From NCBI GenBank assembly GCA_963739045.1, contig CAVTYY010000005.1:124001-188000 (forward strand): a stretch of DNA of 64,000 bases, written 5' to 3'. The position numbers were made by a program, and so were the translations under genes. Shown here in pieces: positions 1 to 8,339 of this stretch. Source of the DNA: Halobacillus_B sp963739045. Its GTDB lineage: Bacteria > Bacillota > Bacilli > Bacillales > Halobacillaceae. The number at the start of each line of letters is the position of its first letter. The stretch's first letter is position 1. The notes beneath the pieces were generated by a model that was not told the DNA's origin, did not search any database, and saw only the letters and a list, made by a program, of their open reading frames with translations.

Positions 1-108
1 CCAGAGCCCGTAAATGAAGGGGAGATCCACGCAGAATTTAAAAATGGGCTTCTGGAAGTGAAGTTAGGGCGAAAGCGTAAAGATCATAAGAACATTCCGA
101 TTAAATAA
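1..108 (+). CDS. Hsp20/alpha-crystallin small heat-shock protein, C-terminal end (partial)
   Basis: The window opens inside a reading frame whose last 35 residues have the end of an alpha-crystallin domain (EFKNGLLEVKL) followed by a lysine/arginine-rich tail and the C-terminal I-x-I motif (IPIK). In small heat-shock proteins that motif docks into a neighbouring subunit and drives oligomer assembly. These ATP-independent chaperones hold unfolding proteins in the cytoplasm. The 5' part lies outside the window, so length and regulation cannot be judged. Confidence 0.8.
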   Translation, partial: PEPVNEGEIHAEFKNGLLEVKLGRKRKDHKNIPIK

Positions 109-109
109 G

Positions 110-141
110 AAATAACCCTCCGCCAATTAGCAAAGGGTTAT
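110..141. terminator. Hairpin between convergent genes
   Basis: An 8-bp perfect inverted repeat (ATAACCCT / AGGGTTAT) with a 14-base loop sits between the Hsp20 stop codon and the stop of the minus-strand gene at 149. There is no clear T-run, so it is a modest bidirectional terminator candidate. Confidence 0.45.
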
Positions 142-148
142 AAGTACT

Positions 149-403
149 TCATTCCCCATCAATTATGTCAGCATCATTGACCCAGGTGATGGGCTGTTCC
201 ATCCAAACATCGTCGGCATTCTGTTCTCCGAATCCCTGATTCTTCTTATTTGAAACAAACCGCCTGCTTCTATAGTTCTGGCCAAAGGAAATCGACGAGT
301 ACCGCCCAGCCGTATTTACTTTGAAATTAGGAATGTTTATATTCTGCGGCAGGAATTTAATCTTTTTCACCCCCTTACTTAATTGGTTATAATTTTTGGA
401 CAT
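149..403 (-). CDS. Small protein of unknown function, possibly GerPA/GerPF-like spore protein
   Basis: An 84-residue protein with no signal peptide or membrane segment. The middle (FGQNYRSRRFVSNKKNQGFGEQNADD) and the acidic end (NDADIID) recall the layout of short GerPA/GerPF spore-germination proteins, where a G-rich stretch is followed by D-x-D-x-x-D. The resemblance is loose and from memory. It is divergent from the gene at 480, which also looks spore-coat related. No good Shine-Dalgarno is visible before the ATG. Treat it as a conserved hypothetical. Confidence 0.5.
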   Translation of the reverse strand: MSKNYNQLSKGVKKIKFLPQNINIPNFKVNTAGRYSSISFGQNYRSRRFVSNKKNQGFGEQNADDVWMEQPITWVNDADIIDGE

Positions 404-479
404 ACGTTTCTATTTCGTAATCCATCTATATGATTTAGATTAGAAAACCATTCACAGAAGAGAAGGGAGGAGGCTGTCA

Positions 480-872
480 ATGGGATGGAGGAAGAAGCTA
501 TTCCACTGGATAAACAAAGAAAGTCAGGAAGTTATGGATTTAAAGATTAACGTGTCTTGCTTAAATGAAGAAGTTCGGGAATTGAAATCTCAGCTGGCAA
601 ATCACAAGCCTTCCCCGGTATATATAGTAGAGCAGCTAAACGTGGAGAAATATGAAGTACATAACAGTTTTGGAGCGATCGGAATTAAGAATTTATCGGG
701 GAGACTTAATATTGGGGCAAACTATGAAAATGATCTGCCGGACAACATAGGAGAACTTTTAGATTGGAAGGATGAGGAGTTAAGTAAAGTCAAAAATAGA
801 AAAGAGACTCAAAGGAATATGCAGGTTCATCAGCCCAAAGTTAATGTACAATCAAAAGATGCTGGAACATAA
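480..872 (+). CDS. Small coiled-coil protein, possibly spore germination GerPC-like
   Basis: A 130-residue protein with a GGAGGAG ribosome site 8 bases before its ATG. Residues 15-45 are heptad-like (coiled coil). They are followed by a beta-rich segment (YIVEQLNVEKYEVHNSFGAI, then LSGRLNIGANY) that resembles the core of GerPC-type spore-coat proteins needed for germinant access. The C-terminal 35 residues are charged and probably disordered. The divergent partner at 149-403 may be co-expressed in sporulation. The function is inferred from weak similarity only. Confidence 0.5.
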   Translation: MGWRKKLFHWINKESQEVMDLKINVSCLNEEVRELKSQLANHKPSPVYIVEQLNVEKYEVHNSFGAIGIKNLSGRLNIGANYENDLPDNIGELLDWKDEELSKVKNRKETQRNMQVHQPKVNVQSKDAGT

Positions 873-914
873 AGAATCCCCCCATCTAAAGAGGGACTTA
901 TAGGAAAGGGGAGA

Positions 915-1222
915 GGTTTACCCTGTATGACCGATCCGGAAATATACTCCGCTTTTCGCGGGCGGCTGGTCTGCCTCCTCGTGCTGCGCACTCCGTGGTC
1001 CCACCTATGCCTTCCTCCCGCAGAAGTCTACGTGTATTTCCTACGCTGGAATGGTTGATATTTTTTTATGATACAGATTATTAAAAAGGAAACTATGAGT
1101 ACTTCCTGTGGAAAAGTTTAGAAATCTATTCTCATTCAGAAAGAAAAAAATCCGAACGATGATGGAATGCTGTTGTAAACATTCATCGTCGTTCGGATTT
1201 CATAATGGTTAAGGACTTCTGT
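915..1222. repeat. Interspersed repeat, copy 1 (foldback unit plus hairpin)
   Basis: About 150 bases from 915 to 1066 match 22518-22670 at most positions, with shared blocks such as CTCCGCTTTTCGCGGGCGGC and CACCTATGCCTTCCTCCCGC. The block contains a near-perfect inverted repeat (GGAAATATAC / GTGTATTTCC). A hairpin at 1148-1200 and the following 20 bases are also shared with copy 2 at the same distance. There is no open reading frame and no transposase. The rest of the 872-1248 gap holds nothing else I recognise. Confidence 0.85.
1148..1200 (-). terminator. Long hairpin 3' of the dehydratase gene
   Basis: The arms AAATCCGAACGATGATG and CATCGTCGTTCGGATTT pair almost perfectly around a short loop. 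Read on the minus strand, the stem is followed by a run of seven or eight T, as expected of an intrinsic terminator for the dehydratase ending at 1248. The same hairpin occurs in repeat copy 2. Confidence 0.75.
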
Positions 1223-1247
1223 TCGTGTTTTTTAACCGGATTACAGT

Positions 1248-3242
1248 TTAGCGGTTTCCTGTTGACTGGCTTTCTTTAGCCAACGCTTTCTCACCTGCTT
1301 CTAATACTTCTACGATTCGATCCACATCATAAACACTTCCGCGCCAAATTCCTCCGCTGACCTTTTGGAGGGCCGCCCATAATTTCGTATCATCTGGTAA
1401 CTGTTCAGACGGATGAATAGCTTTGTTCTGCTGTCTCTCCGCCAAGATCTTGCTGCCTTCTTCCGGTGAAACAGGGTGATCTTCCGTACCCACGAAGTGA
1501 AGGTGACCATTTAAATTCACTGTATCAATCGAAACCTCGACCACATCACCGTCTTTTAATTTGCCGATCGGGCCGTTAGCTAACCCTTCAGGGCCGATAT
1601 GACCGATACAAGCTCCTGTAGACACTCCGGAAAAACGTGCATCCGTTAGTAAGGTTACATATTTTCCGTAAGAGAGATGCTTAAGGGCGGAGGTGAGCTG
1701 ATAGGTTTCTTCCATCCCGGTTCCCATTGGCCCGCATCCGGTTACAGCCATAATGTCACCTTTAACGATACCACCTTGTCTGATGGCTTCAATGGCTTTT
1801 TTCTCGCTGGTAAACACTTTTATTTTACTTTTATGATAATAGATTCCATCCTCATCAATCCTGCTTGGATCAATGGAGGTTGATTTAATAATTGAACCTT
1901 CGGGAGCAATATTGCCGATTGGGAAAGTAACGGTTGGTTTTAACCCTCTTTCCTTAGCTTTTTCAGGATTCATAATCACGTCATTCGCTGCAATTCCATC
2001 TGCATCCTCGAGACGCTGCATCATTTGCTGTCTTCTGTCTGAGTGTTCCCACCACTCCAGATTTTCTCCGAGAGTTTTTCCAGTGACTGTTAACGCGTCT
2101 AAATGCAGCAGCCCAAGTCTTCTTAGGTGCAGCATGACTTCTGGAACTCCTCCGGCTAAGTAAGCGCGAATCGTTGGATGGTAATCAGGGCCATTAGGGA
2201 GAACGCTTACAATTCTCGGCGTCTTCAAATTGACTCGATGCCAATCTTCTACTGTCGGAATATCACATCCTGCACAATAAGCAATGGCAGGGAGGTGGAG
2301 CAGCAGGTTCGTTGATCCGCCGAAAGCAGCGTGGACCACCATAGCATTATGTATGGATTTATTCGTCACGATATCTTTTGTAGTGATTTTCTGATTAATC
2401 ATTTGCACGACGGCTTGAGCTGATTGGCGGGACATTTGTTTCCAGATGTCCTGACCGGAAGGAGCTAGCGCTGCGTGAGGAATGGACATCCCAAGCGCTT
2501 CTGCTACTACTTGAGCAGAAGCAGCGGTACCTAGAAACTGACAGCCTCCTCCGGGAGTAGCACAGGCACGGCAGCCAAGTTCGGCGGCTTCTTTTAGAGA
2601 AAGCTCCTCATTTGAATAACGAGCGCCAATCGTTTGAACTTTACCGGCGTCTTCTCCATACGCAGGAGGGAGAGTTACTCCTCCGGGAACAATCACAGTA
2701 GGCAGGTCGTGCATAGAGGCTAGTGCCATAATCATCGCTGGCAGTCCCTTATCACAAGTGGCTACACCAACAACGGCCTTTCTTGTCGGTAAAGAGCGGA
2801 TCAACCTTCTATAAACCTGGGCAGCATCATTTCGGTAAGGGAAAGAGTCAAACATTCCTGTTGTTCCCTGCGTTCTGCCATCGCAAGGGTCACTTACATA
2901 TGCGGCAAAAGGAACACCTGCAGATTCAGTGACGACTTTTGCGGCTTCTTTCATTAGCATGTCTACTTCCCAATGACCGGTGTGATAGCCAAGAGCAATA
3001 GGCTTTCCTTCATTATCTTTAATCCCGCCCTGAGTACTAAGAAGTAACACCTGTTTTCCATTTAATTTGTCAGGCTTCCATCCCATCCCAACATTTTGGG
3101 ACAGGCCAAATAAATCGCCGCTTGGAGAGTTTCTAAGCATTTGGTCGGTTAAAGGCAGAGAACCAGCAGGCCCATTAGCTTTTGTTTGAATTGCTTCAAT
3201 ATCAGTTTCCAGTTTCATTAAATCATCAAGACTGTGATTCAC
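1248..3242 (-). CDS. YjhG/YagF-family D-xylonate dehydratase
   Basis: A 664-residue IlvD/Edd-superfamily dehydratase. It matches the long YjhG/YagF subfamily, which removes water from D-xylonate to give 2-keto-3-deoxy-D-xylonate. Cysteines that could bind the Fe-S cluster are visible in SDPCDGRTQGT, ATCDKGLPAM and CRACATPGGGCQF. A GTG at 3242 is chosen because AAGGAG lies 8 bases upstream; a GTG three codons earlier is too close to that site. It is divergent from the sugar ABC operon, with a palindromic operator and a cre-like site between them. With the FAH gene at 14452 and the aldehyde dehydrogenase at 15384 it would form the core of the Weimberg pathway. L-arabinonate remains a possible substrate. 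Confidence 0.87.
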   Translation of the reverse strand: MNHSLDDLMKLETDIEAIQTKANGPAGSLPLTDQMLRNSPSGDLFGLSQNVGMGWKPDKLNGKQVLLLSTQGGIKDNEGKPIALGYHTGHWEVDMLMKEAAKVVTESAGVPFAAYVSDPCDGRTQGTTGMFDSFPYRNDAAQVYRRLIRSLPTRKAVVGVATCDKGLPAMIMALASMHDLPTVIVPGGVTLPPAYGEDAGKVQTIGARYSNEELSLKEAAELGCRACATPGGGCQFLGTAASAQVVAEALGMSIPHAALAPSGQDIWKQMSRQSAQAVVQMINQKITTKDIVTNKSIHNAMVVHAAFGGSTNLLLHLPAIAYCAGCDIPTVEDWHRVNLKTPRIVSVLPNGPDYHPTIRAYLAGGVPEVMLHLRRLGLLHLDALTVTGKTLGENLEWWEHSDRRQQMMQRLEDADGIAANDVIMNPEKAKERGLKPTVTFPIGNIAPEGSIIKSTSIDPSRIDEDGIYYHKSKIKVFTSEKKAIEAIRQGGIVKGDIMAVTGCGPMGTGMEETYQLTSALKHLSYGKYVTLLTDARFSGVSTGACIGHIGPEGLANGPIGKLKDGDVVEVSIDTVNLNGHLHFVGTEDHPVSPEEGSKILAERQQNKAIHPSEQLPDDTKLWAALQKVSGGIWRGSVYDVDRIVEVLEAGEKALAKESQSTGNR

Positions 3243-3319
3243 GAACACCACTCCTTAAAGGATCATTTGTTAAATGATTATGAATTTTCTGCGCAATTTT
3301 GTCAACTATATAGAAATAA

Positions 3320-3336
3320 GTTTTATAATATAAAAC
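3320..3336. promoter_or_regulatory. 17-bp palindromic operator, copy 1 (candidate IclR site)
   Basis: GTTTTATAATATAAAAC is a perfect 8-bp inverted repeat around one base, lying 78 bases upstream of the xylonate dehydratase start. Its exact reverse complement occurs at 14422-14438, before the FAH-family dehydratase. IclR-family proteins bind palindromes of about this size, and the only IclR gene in the window is at 13614. Confidence 0.65.
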
Positions 3337-3344
3337 AAACAAGA

Positions 3345-3358
3345 TGACAGCGATTTCA
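3345..3358. promoter_or_regulatory. Candidate cre (CcpA) site, dehydratase side
   Basis: TGACAGCGATTTCA matches the cre consensus TGWAANCGNTNWCA at all but one fixed position. It is 9 bases from the palindromic operator in the divergent promoter region, so catabolite repression of the dehydratase is plausible. Confidence 0.5.
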
Positions 3359-3498
3359 AAATCCGCTTGCTATTATTTTTTCAATAAGTTATTATGGCAT
3401 TAATTAGTTCATCCAATGAACAAACTTAGTTTTTTGCAAATTTTTTAAGGGGGAGGGTTCGTGTAACCCAGGGAGTGAATCGCCGTTGCAGCCTATTT

Positions 3499-3512
3499 TG
3501 AAAACGCTAACA
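3499..3512. promoter_or_regulatory. cre (CcpA) site before the sugar-binding protein gene
   Basis: TGAAAACGCTAACA fits the consensus TGWAANCGNTNWCA perfectly. It lies directly upstream of the ribosome site of the gene at 3533, a position where CcpA would block transcription of the xylan-utilisation operon when glucose is present. Confidence 0.75.
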
Positions 3513-3532
3513 AAAAGGAGAGGGGATCTTTA

Positions 3533-4807
3533 ATGTTAAAACGTAAACTATGGATACTCGGGATGGCAGTCTTGCTTTTCACCGCTGCTTGTCAAGGGTC
3601 TGGTGACAAAGCAGCTAGTGGAGATTCGGGAGATACTACACTTACTTTGTGGCATATTGAAACTGGTCCATCTGAAAAAGCATTAAAAGAAGCTGTTAAA
3701 AGATTTGAAGACTCTCATGATGGTGTAAAAGTGAAAGTAGTAAGACAGGAGAACGACCCTTACAAAACAAAGCTATCAGTTGCCATGGGCGGAGGAACTC
3801 CTCCAGATGTATTTCATTCATGGGGAGGCGGCTGGCTTGAAAAATTTGTTGATTCAGGACAAGTGGCTGATCTTTCCGATACGATCGACACTTCACGATT
3901 TCTTCCATCTGCGTTAACTCCAGCTACTTTTGATGGTAAAAATTACGGGGCACCATTAGCGATGGATATTGTTCCTGTTTGGTATAACAAAGATATGTTT
4001 AAGAAATATGGATTGGAAGAACCGAAAACCTTTGAAGATTTAAAGAATATAGCAGAAACCCTTAAATCTCATGATATTTTACCTTTTTCCCTTGCTAATA
4101 AGTCTAAATGGCCAGGATCTTTCTATTACATGTATTTGGCCGAAAGAATTGGCGGTCCGGATTTATTTAGTGAAGCTTTTAACCGTGAAGGCAGAGGGTT
4201 TGACGACGATGCCTATGTAGAAGCAGGAAAGAAAATACAAGAGTTAGTGAAAAACGATGACTTTCCAAATGGGTTTAATGGGATGAATTTCGATACCGGC
4301 CAGTCTCGTCAGCTTATGTATGCAGAAAAAGCCGGAATGATTATTCAAGGAAGCTGGATGCTGGGGACGACTAGAGCGGACATGCCTGCCTTTGAAAAGA
4401 AACTAGGATTCTTTCTCTTCCCATCTGTTAAAGGAGGAAAAGGTTCAAATAAGGATATAGTAGGCGGAGTAAGTCCTGTATTCTCAGTAGCCAAGAAGAG
4501 TAAGCATCAGAAGCTTGCAAAAGAGCTCGTCCAGGAATTAACAAGTAAAGAGACCGCTCAAGAGCTGGCTAATAAAGATGGGGCCATCTCAGCAGTGAAA
4601 GATGTTGAGTACGATGATGAATATGTAAAGCAGATCAGTAAGGTGCTGGAACAGGCAGAATACTTACAAACGTTCTATGATCAGACCCTTCCGCCAGAAT
4701 TGGCAGAAGCTCACTTAGATACCACTCAAGCCATATTTGGTCTTTCAATGACACCGGAAGAAGCGGCGAAACAGGTCGAAGAAAAAGCGAAAGAAGTTCT
4801 TAAATAA
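3533..4807 (+). CDS. Sugar ABC transporter substrate-binding lipoprotein (family 1)
   Basis: A 424-residue extracellular solute-binding protein. It has a signal peptide (KRKLWILGMAVLLFTAAC), with the lipobox cysteine at about residue 20 anchoring it to the membrane outer face. The mature protein has family-1 features (LTLWHIETGPSEK, GGGTPPDVFHSWGGG, QGSWMLG). Two matching permeases and two xylosidases follow, so xylo-oligosaccharides are the likely ligand. A cre site precedes it and AAAGGAGAGG sets the ATG. Confidence 0.9.
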   Translation: MLKRKLWILGMAVLLFTAACQGSGDKAASGDSGDTTLTLWHIETGPSEKALKEAVKRFEDSHDGVKVKVVRQENDPYKTKLSVAMGGGTPPDVFHSWGGGWLEKFVDSGQVADLSDTIDTSRFLPSALTPATFDGKNYGAPLAMDIVPVWYNKDMFKKYGLEEPKTFEDLKNIAETLKSHDILPFSLANKSKWPGSFYYMYLAERIGGPDLFSEAFNREGRGFDDDAYVEAGKKIQELVKNDDFPNGFNGMNFDTGQSRQLMYAEKAGMIIQGSWMLGTTRADMPAFEKKLGFFLFPSVKGGKGSNKDIVGGVSPVFSVAKKSKHQKLAKELVQELTSKETAQELANKDGAISAVKDVEYDDEYVKQISKVLEQAEYLQTFYDQTLPPELAEAHLDTTQAIFGLSMTPEEAAKQVEEKAKEVLK

Positions 4808-4810
4808 TAA

Positions 4811-4853
4811 TGAAAACTACATCAGGTAGCAACTTGCTTGGTGTAGTTTTCTT
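4811..4853 (+). terminator. Intra-operon hairpin after the binding-protein gene
   Basis: AAAACTACATCA and TGGTGTAGTTTT pair (one G-T wobble) around a 12-base loop, just after the stop codon and 22 bases before the first permease start. Such hairpins often protect the binding-protein mRNA or reduce read-through, so that binding protein exceeds permease. Confidence 0.6.
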
Positions 4854-4874
4854 ATCTTAAGGGTGGTGACGTAC

Positions 4875-5861
4875 TTGCAAGATCATGCGAGAAAATTAGA
4901 TTCTTCAGAGGAATTTAGAAAAGCGGCAAGCAGGGAAAAGCAAGCCGGGAAGAAAAAAAGACCAAAACCCCAAAGGTCGAAAAAGCGTCGGGAAGAGATG
5001 TTGGTGATTGCAGGATTCCTCGCCCCTGCTTTACTGATTTACGGGGTCTATGTGGTCTATTCTATTGTAATGACTTTCTATTATAGTCTTTTCGAATGGT
5101 CAGGAATCGATAATAATATGGTGTTTACAGGTCTTCAGAATTACATCACCTTGCTTAGTGACGGGGTCTTCTGGACTTCCTTCCAAAATAATTTCCTGCT
5201 CGTGGGGGCGTCTTTACTGACTCAACTGCCATTAGGTTTAATTATGGCCCTCTTATTATTTAGTCCTGTCAAAGGCATGCGTTTCTTTCGGTCTATTTAC
5301 TTCATGCCTTTTCTTATGTCGACTGTAGCCATAGGTATTTTGTTTATTTACATTTATGACGGAAACTTTGGCTTAATTAACCAGCTGCTCGGCCAGTTAG
5401 GATTGGATTCTTGGCAGCACGGATGGCTCGGTAATGAAGGGACCGCTATCTGGGCAGTCATTGCTACAGTCTGCTGGCAGTTTGCTCCGTTCTACATGAT
5501 TTTATTCAGGGCTGCCATTGTGGGAATCCCCGAGGATCTTTATGAAGCTGCTGAAATTGATGGCGCCAATCCGAGGAAGAAATTTCTCAATATTACCCTG
5601 CCTTTATTAATGCCGACGGTGATCACTTCTGCGATTCTATCCATTATTGGAGCACTAAAGTACTTTGATTTGATCTATGTTATGACTGACGGCGGACCGA
5701 ATAATTCTACAGAATTAATGGCCACCTATATGTATGAACAAACGTTTACTAATTTCAACATGGGTTACGGGAGCAGTATTTCTTTCTCCATGTTTATTAT
5801 TGCTTTCATAGTCACAGCGTTCATTATCTTCTTTGACCAAAAAAGGAAAGGGGCGAATTAA
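4875..5861 (+). CDS. Sugar ABC transporter permease, MalF type
   Basis: A roughly 328-residue inner-membrane subunit. A lysine/arginine-rich cytoplasmic N-terminus is followed by six predicted membrane segments. The EAA loop (YEAAEIDGANPRKKFLNITLPLL), which contacts the ATPase, lies near residues 220-245. TTG at 4875 is preferred because AAGGGTGGTG lies six bases upstream; GTG codons at 4863 and 4866 lack a ribosome site. No ATP-binding gene follows, so a shared MsmX-like ATPase encoded elsewhere probably powers the importer. Confidence 0.88.
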   Translation: MQDHARKLDSSEEFRKAASREKQAGKKKRPKPQRSKKRREEMLVIAGFLAPALLIYGVYVVYSIVMTFYYSLFEWSGIDNNMVFTGLQNYITLLSDGVFWTSFQNNFLLVGASLLTQLPLGLIMALLLFSPVKGMRFFRSIYFMPFLMSTVAIGILFIYIYDGNFGLINQLLGQLGLDSWQHGWLGNEGTAIWAVIATVCWQFAPFYMILFRAAIVGIPEDLYEAAEIDGANPRKKFLNITLPLLMPTVITSAILSIIGALKYFDLIYVMTDGGPNNSTELMATYMYEQTFTNFNMGYGSSISFSMFIIAFIVTAFIIFFDQKRKGAN

Positions 5862-6683
5862 ATGTTAAGGAAATTAAATCAAATACCGCTCTATGTATTA
5901 GCTATTGCGCTGCTGCTGTTTACGGGTGTTCCTTTTTTCATCATGGTGTGCGCCTCTTTCAAAAGTCAAATTGAATTTATGGGCTCTCCCTGGGCTTTGC
6001 CTGAAAATTTTTCTTTAGAAAATTATCGATTGCTGTTTGAGTCTGATTTCTTTCATTATTTCTTTAACAGTGTGCTGGTTTCGGTAATTTCCGTCGTTGC
6101 TGTCATCATATTGGCTGCCATGGCGAGCTACCCGCTGGCAAGGATGAACTTTAAGTTAAATCGTCCTCTGTTTCTCCTATTTCTAGTTGGAATGATGATT
6201 CCGATTCACACGACTCTGATTCCTATTTTCATGCTGACTAAAAATTTAGGGTTATACGATACGATCTGGGCATTACCGGGACCGTATATAGCCTTCGCAC
6301 TTCCCGTATCAATTGTTATCTTCACCCAATTTCTGCAGGAGCTTCCTAAAGAACTGGAAGAGTCCGCGAAAATGGATGGCTGTGGCCATTTCCGGTTATT
6401 TTGGAGAATCCTCTTTCCATTATTAACTCCAGCAGTTGCAACGGTAGCGATCTATAATTTTATTCAAATATGGAACGAGTTTGTCTTCGCTCTTGTTCTT
6501 ACAAATTCAGATGGAAATGCTACCCTCCCCCTTGGCCTTCGCCAATTTTATGGTCAGTTTTCCGTGAATGTTCCGGGGATTATGGCGGCGTTAACGCTCG
6601 GCAGTCTGCCGCTGCTATTAATCTATCTATTAGCTCAGGAGAAAATTGTTAAAGGAATTGCCGCAGGCTCTGTCAAAGGATAA
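5862..6683 (+). CDS. Sugar ABC transporter permease, MalG type
   Basis: A 273-residue partner permease with six predicted membrane segments and an EAA loop (LEESAKMDGCGHFRLFWRILFPLL). It starts immediately after the stop of the first permease, which indicates translational coupling. It forms the second half of the membrane channel for the importer that starts at 3533. Confidence 0.9.
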   Translation: MLRKLNQIPLYVLAIALLLFTGVPFFIMVCASFKSQIEFMGSPWALPENFSLENYRLLFESDFFHYFFNSVLVSVISVVAVIILAAMASYPLARMNFKLNRPLFLLFLVGMMIPIHTTLIPIFMLTKNLGLYDTIWALPGPYIAFALPVSIVIFTQFLQELPKELEESAKMDGCGHFRLFWRILFPLLTPAVATVAIYNFIQIWNEFVFALVLTNSDGNATLPLGLRQFYGQFSVNVPGIMAALTLGSLPLLLIYLLAQEKIVKGIAAGSVKG

Positions 6684-6725
6684 CGGCAGCCACCCGGAGA
6701 TAACAAACGAAAGAAGGGAAAAAGT

Positions 6726-8303
6726 ATGAATTCTATTGTAAACCCTATCCTGCCTGGTTTTCATCCGGATCCTTCCATTTTGAGGGTGGGGGATGATTAT
6801 TATATTGCGACTTCAACTTTCGAATGGTTTCCTGGGGTGCAGATTAATCATTCGAAAGATTTGAAGAATTGGAGATTGTTAACGTACCCACTTACGAGAA
6901 CTTCTCAATTGAATATGTCTGGAAACATTGATTCCGGTGGGGTGTGGGCTCCTTGTTTAAGCTATTCAGATGGCACATTTTATTTAATATATACGGATGT
7001 GAAGAGTCGAAGAGGTGCCTTTAAGGATACTCACAATTATTTAGTTACCGCTGAAGCTATCGATGGACCCTGGAGTGATCCCGTGTATTGAATAGCAGCG
7101 GGTTCGATCCTTCGTTATTTCATGACGAAGATGGCACCAAGTGGCTGCTGAATATGATTTGGGACCATAGAAAAGGTACCAATTCTTTTGCGGGTATTGC
7201 TCTGCAGGAATATTCCTCTCAAGAAAATAGATTGGTTGGCCGAAAATTTTTTGAAAGCGCACTGTAATGCAGGTCTAACCGAAGCACCGCACCTGTATAA
7301 AAGGAATGGCTATTATTATTTAATCACTGCTGAAGGTGGCACAGGATATGAGCATGCTGTAACGATGTGCCGTTCGAAAAGCTTGTTTGGTCCGTATGAA
7401 ACGGATCCTGAAAATCGAATTCTTACTTCTCTCAATTCAGAAGCTGAGTTGCAGAAAGCAGGGCATGGCAGTTTAGTAGAAACGCAAAATGGTGAATGGT
7501 ATTTAGCTCATTTATGCGGGCGTCCAGTCAAAGCTGATCAATGTATATTAGGAAGAGAGACAGCCTTGCAAAAGTGCTACTGGACTCAAGATGACTGGAT
7601 CCGAGTTGAAGGGGGGCCCAACCCGCAAATGGTAGTAGATGGCCCAGATTTACCTGTAAGAGAATGGGAGAAACAGAAGGCTCGGGATGAATTTAATGAA
7701 GAATCACTTGGCCTTCAATGGAATTCTTTAAGAAGACCCTTTACAGAAGAATGGCTTTCCTTAAATGAACGTCCTGGCCATCTCCGTCTCTACGGAGAAG
7801 AATCATTGATTTCTACCCACAACCAAAGCTTAGTGGCAAGACGGTTGGAAAGCATGAAGGCAGAAGTAGAAACCCGCGTAGACTATCACCCGGAACATTT
7901 CCAGCAAATGGCTGGACTGATTTTTTACTACGATACCAACGATTATGTCTATTTGAGAATTACTCACCATGAGGAACTAGGGGCAGTATTAGGGATTATC
8001 CGCTCAAAGTACGGGGAGTATGAGGAATTGTTAGACCAGGAGATCCAGCTTCCTCTCCATTCAAATTACTTTTTAAAAGCCTCCGTTAGAAATGAGACGG
8101 TGTCATTTTATTATTCTTTGAATGGCGATGAATGGGAATTGGTAGAGGAATCGATTGATATCAGTCATTTATCTGATGATGACCCTGATTATATTCGTTT
8201 CACAGGTACTTACGTGGGGTTATGTGCTCAGGATCTTAGTGGCCAGAAGAAACATGCAGATTTTAATTATTTTATTTATCAAGAAGGGTGTAGCCATCAT
8301 TAA
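6726..8303 (+). pseudogene. GH43 beta-xylosidase, two compensating frameshifts
   Basis: The conceptual product (about 525 residues) is a glycoside hydrolase family 43 beta-xylosidase/arabinofuranosidase. It has the N-terminal base (FHPDPSILRVGDDYYIATSTF), the central SGFDPSLFHDEDGTKWLL, the acid region LTEAPHLYKRNGYYYL and a C-terminal beta-sandwich domain. One base is missing near 7086-7090, giving TGA after DPVY. One extra base near 7265 restores the frame, and the total length is again a multiple of three. The shifted middle carries the pKa-tuning aspartate, so neither fragment would be active alone. It lies between the permeases and GH52 in one operon. A sequencing error is possible. Confidence 0.85.
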
Positions 8304-8339
8304 TATTTTTCGATTAGAGATAAGATTGGAGGACCGCTT

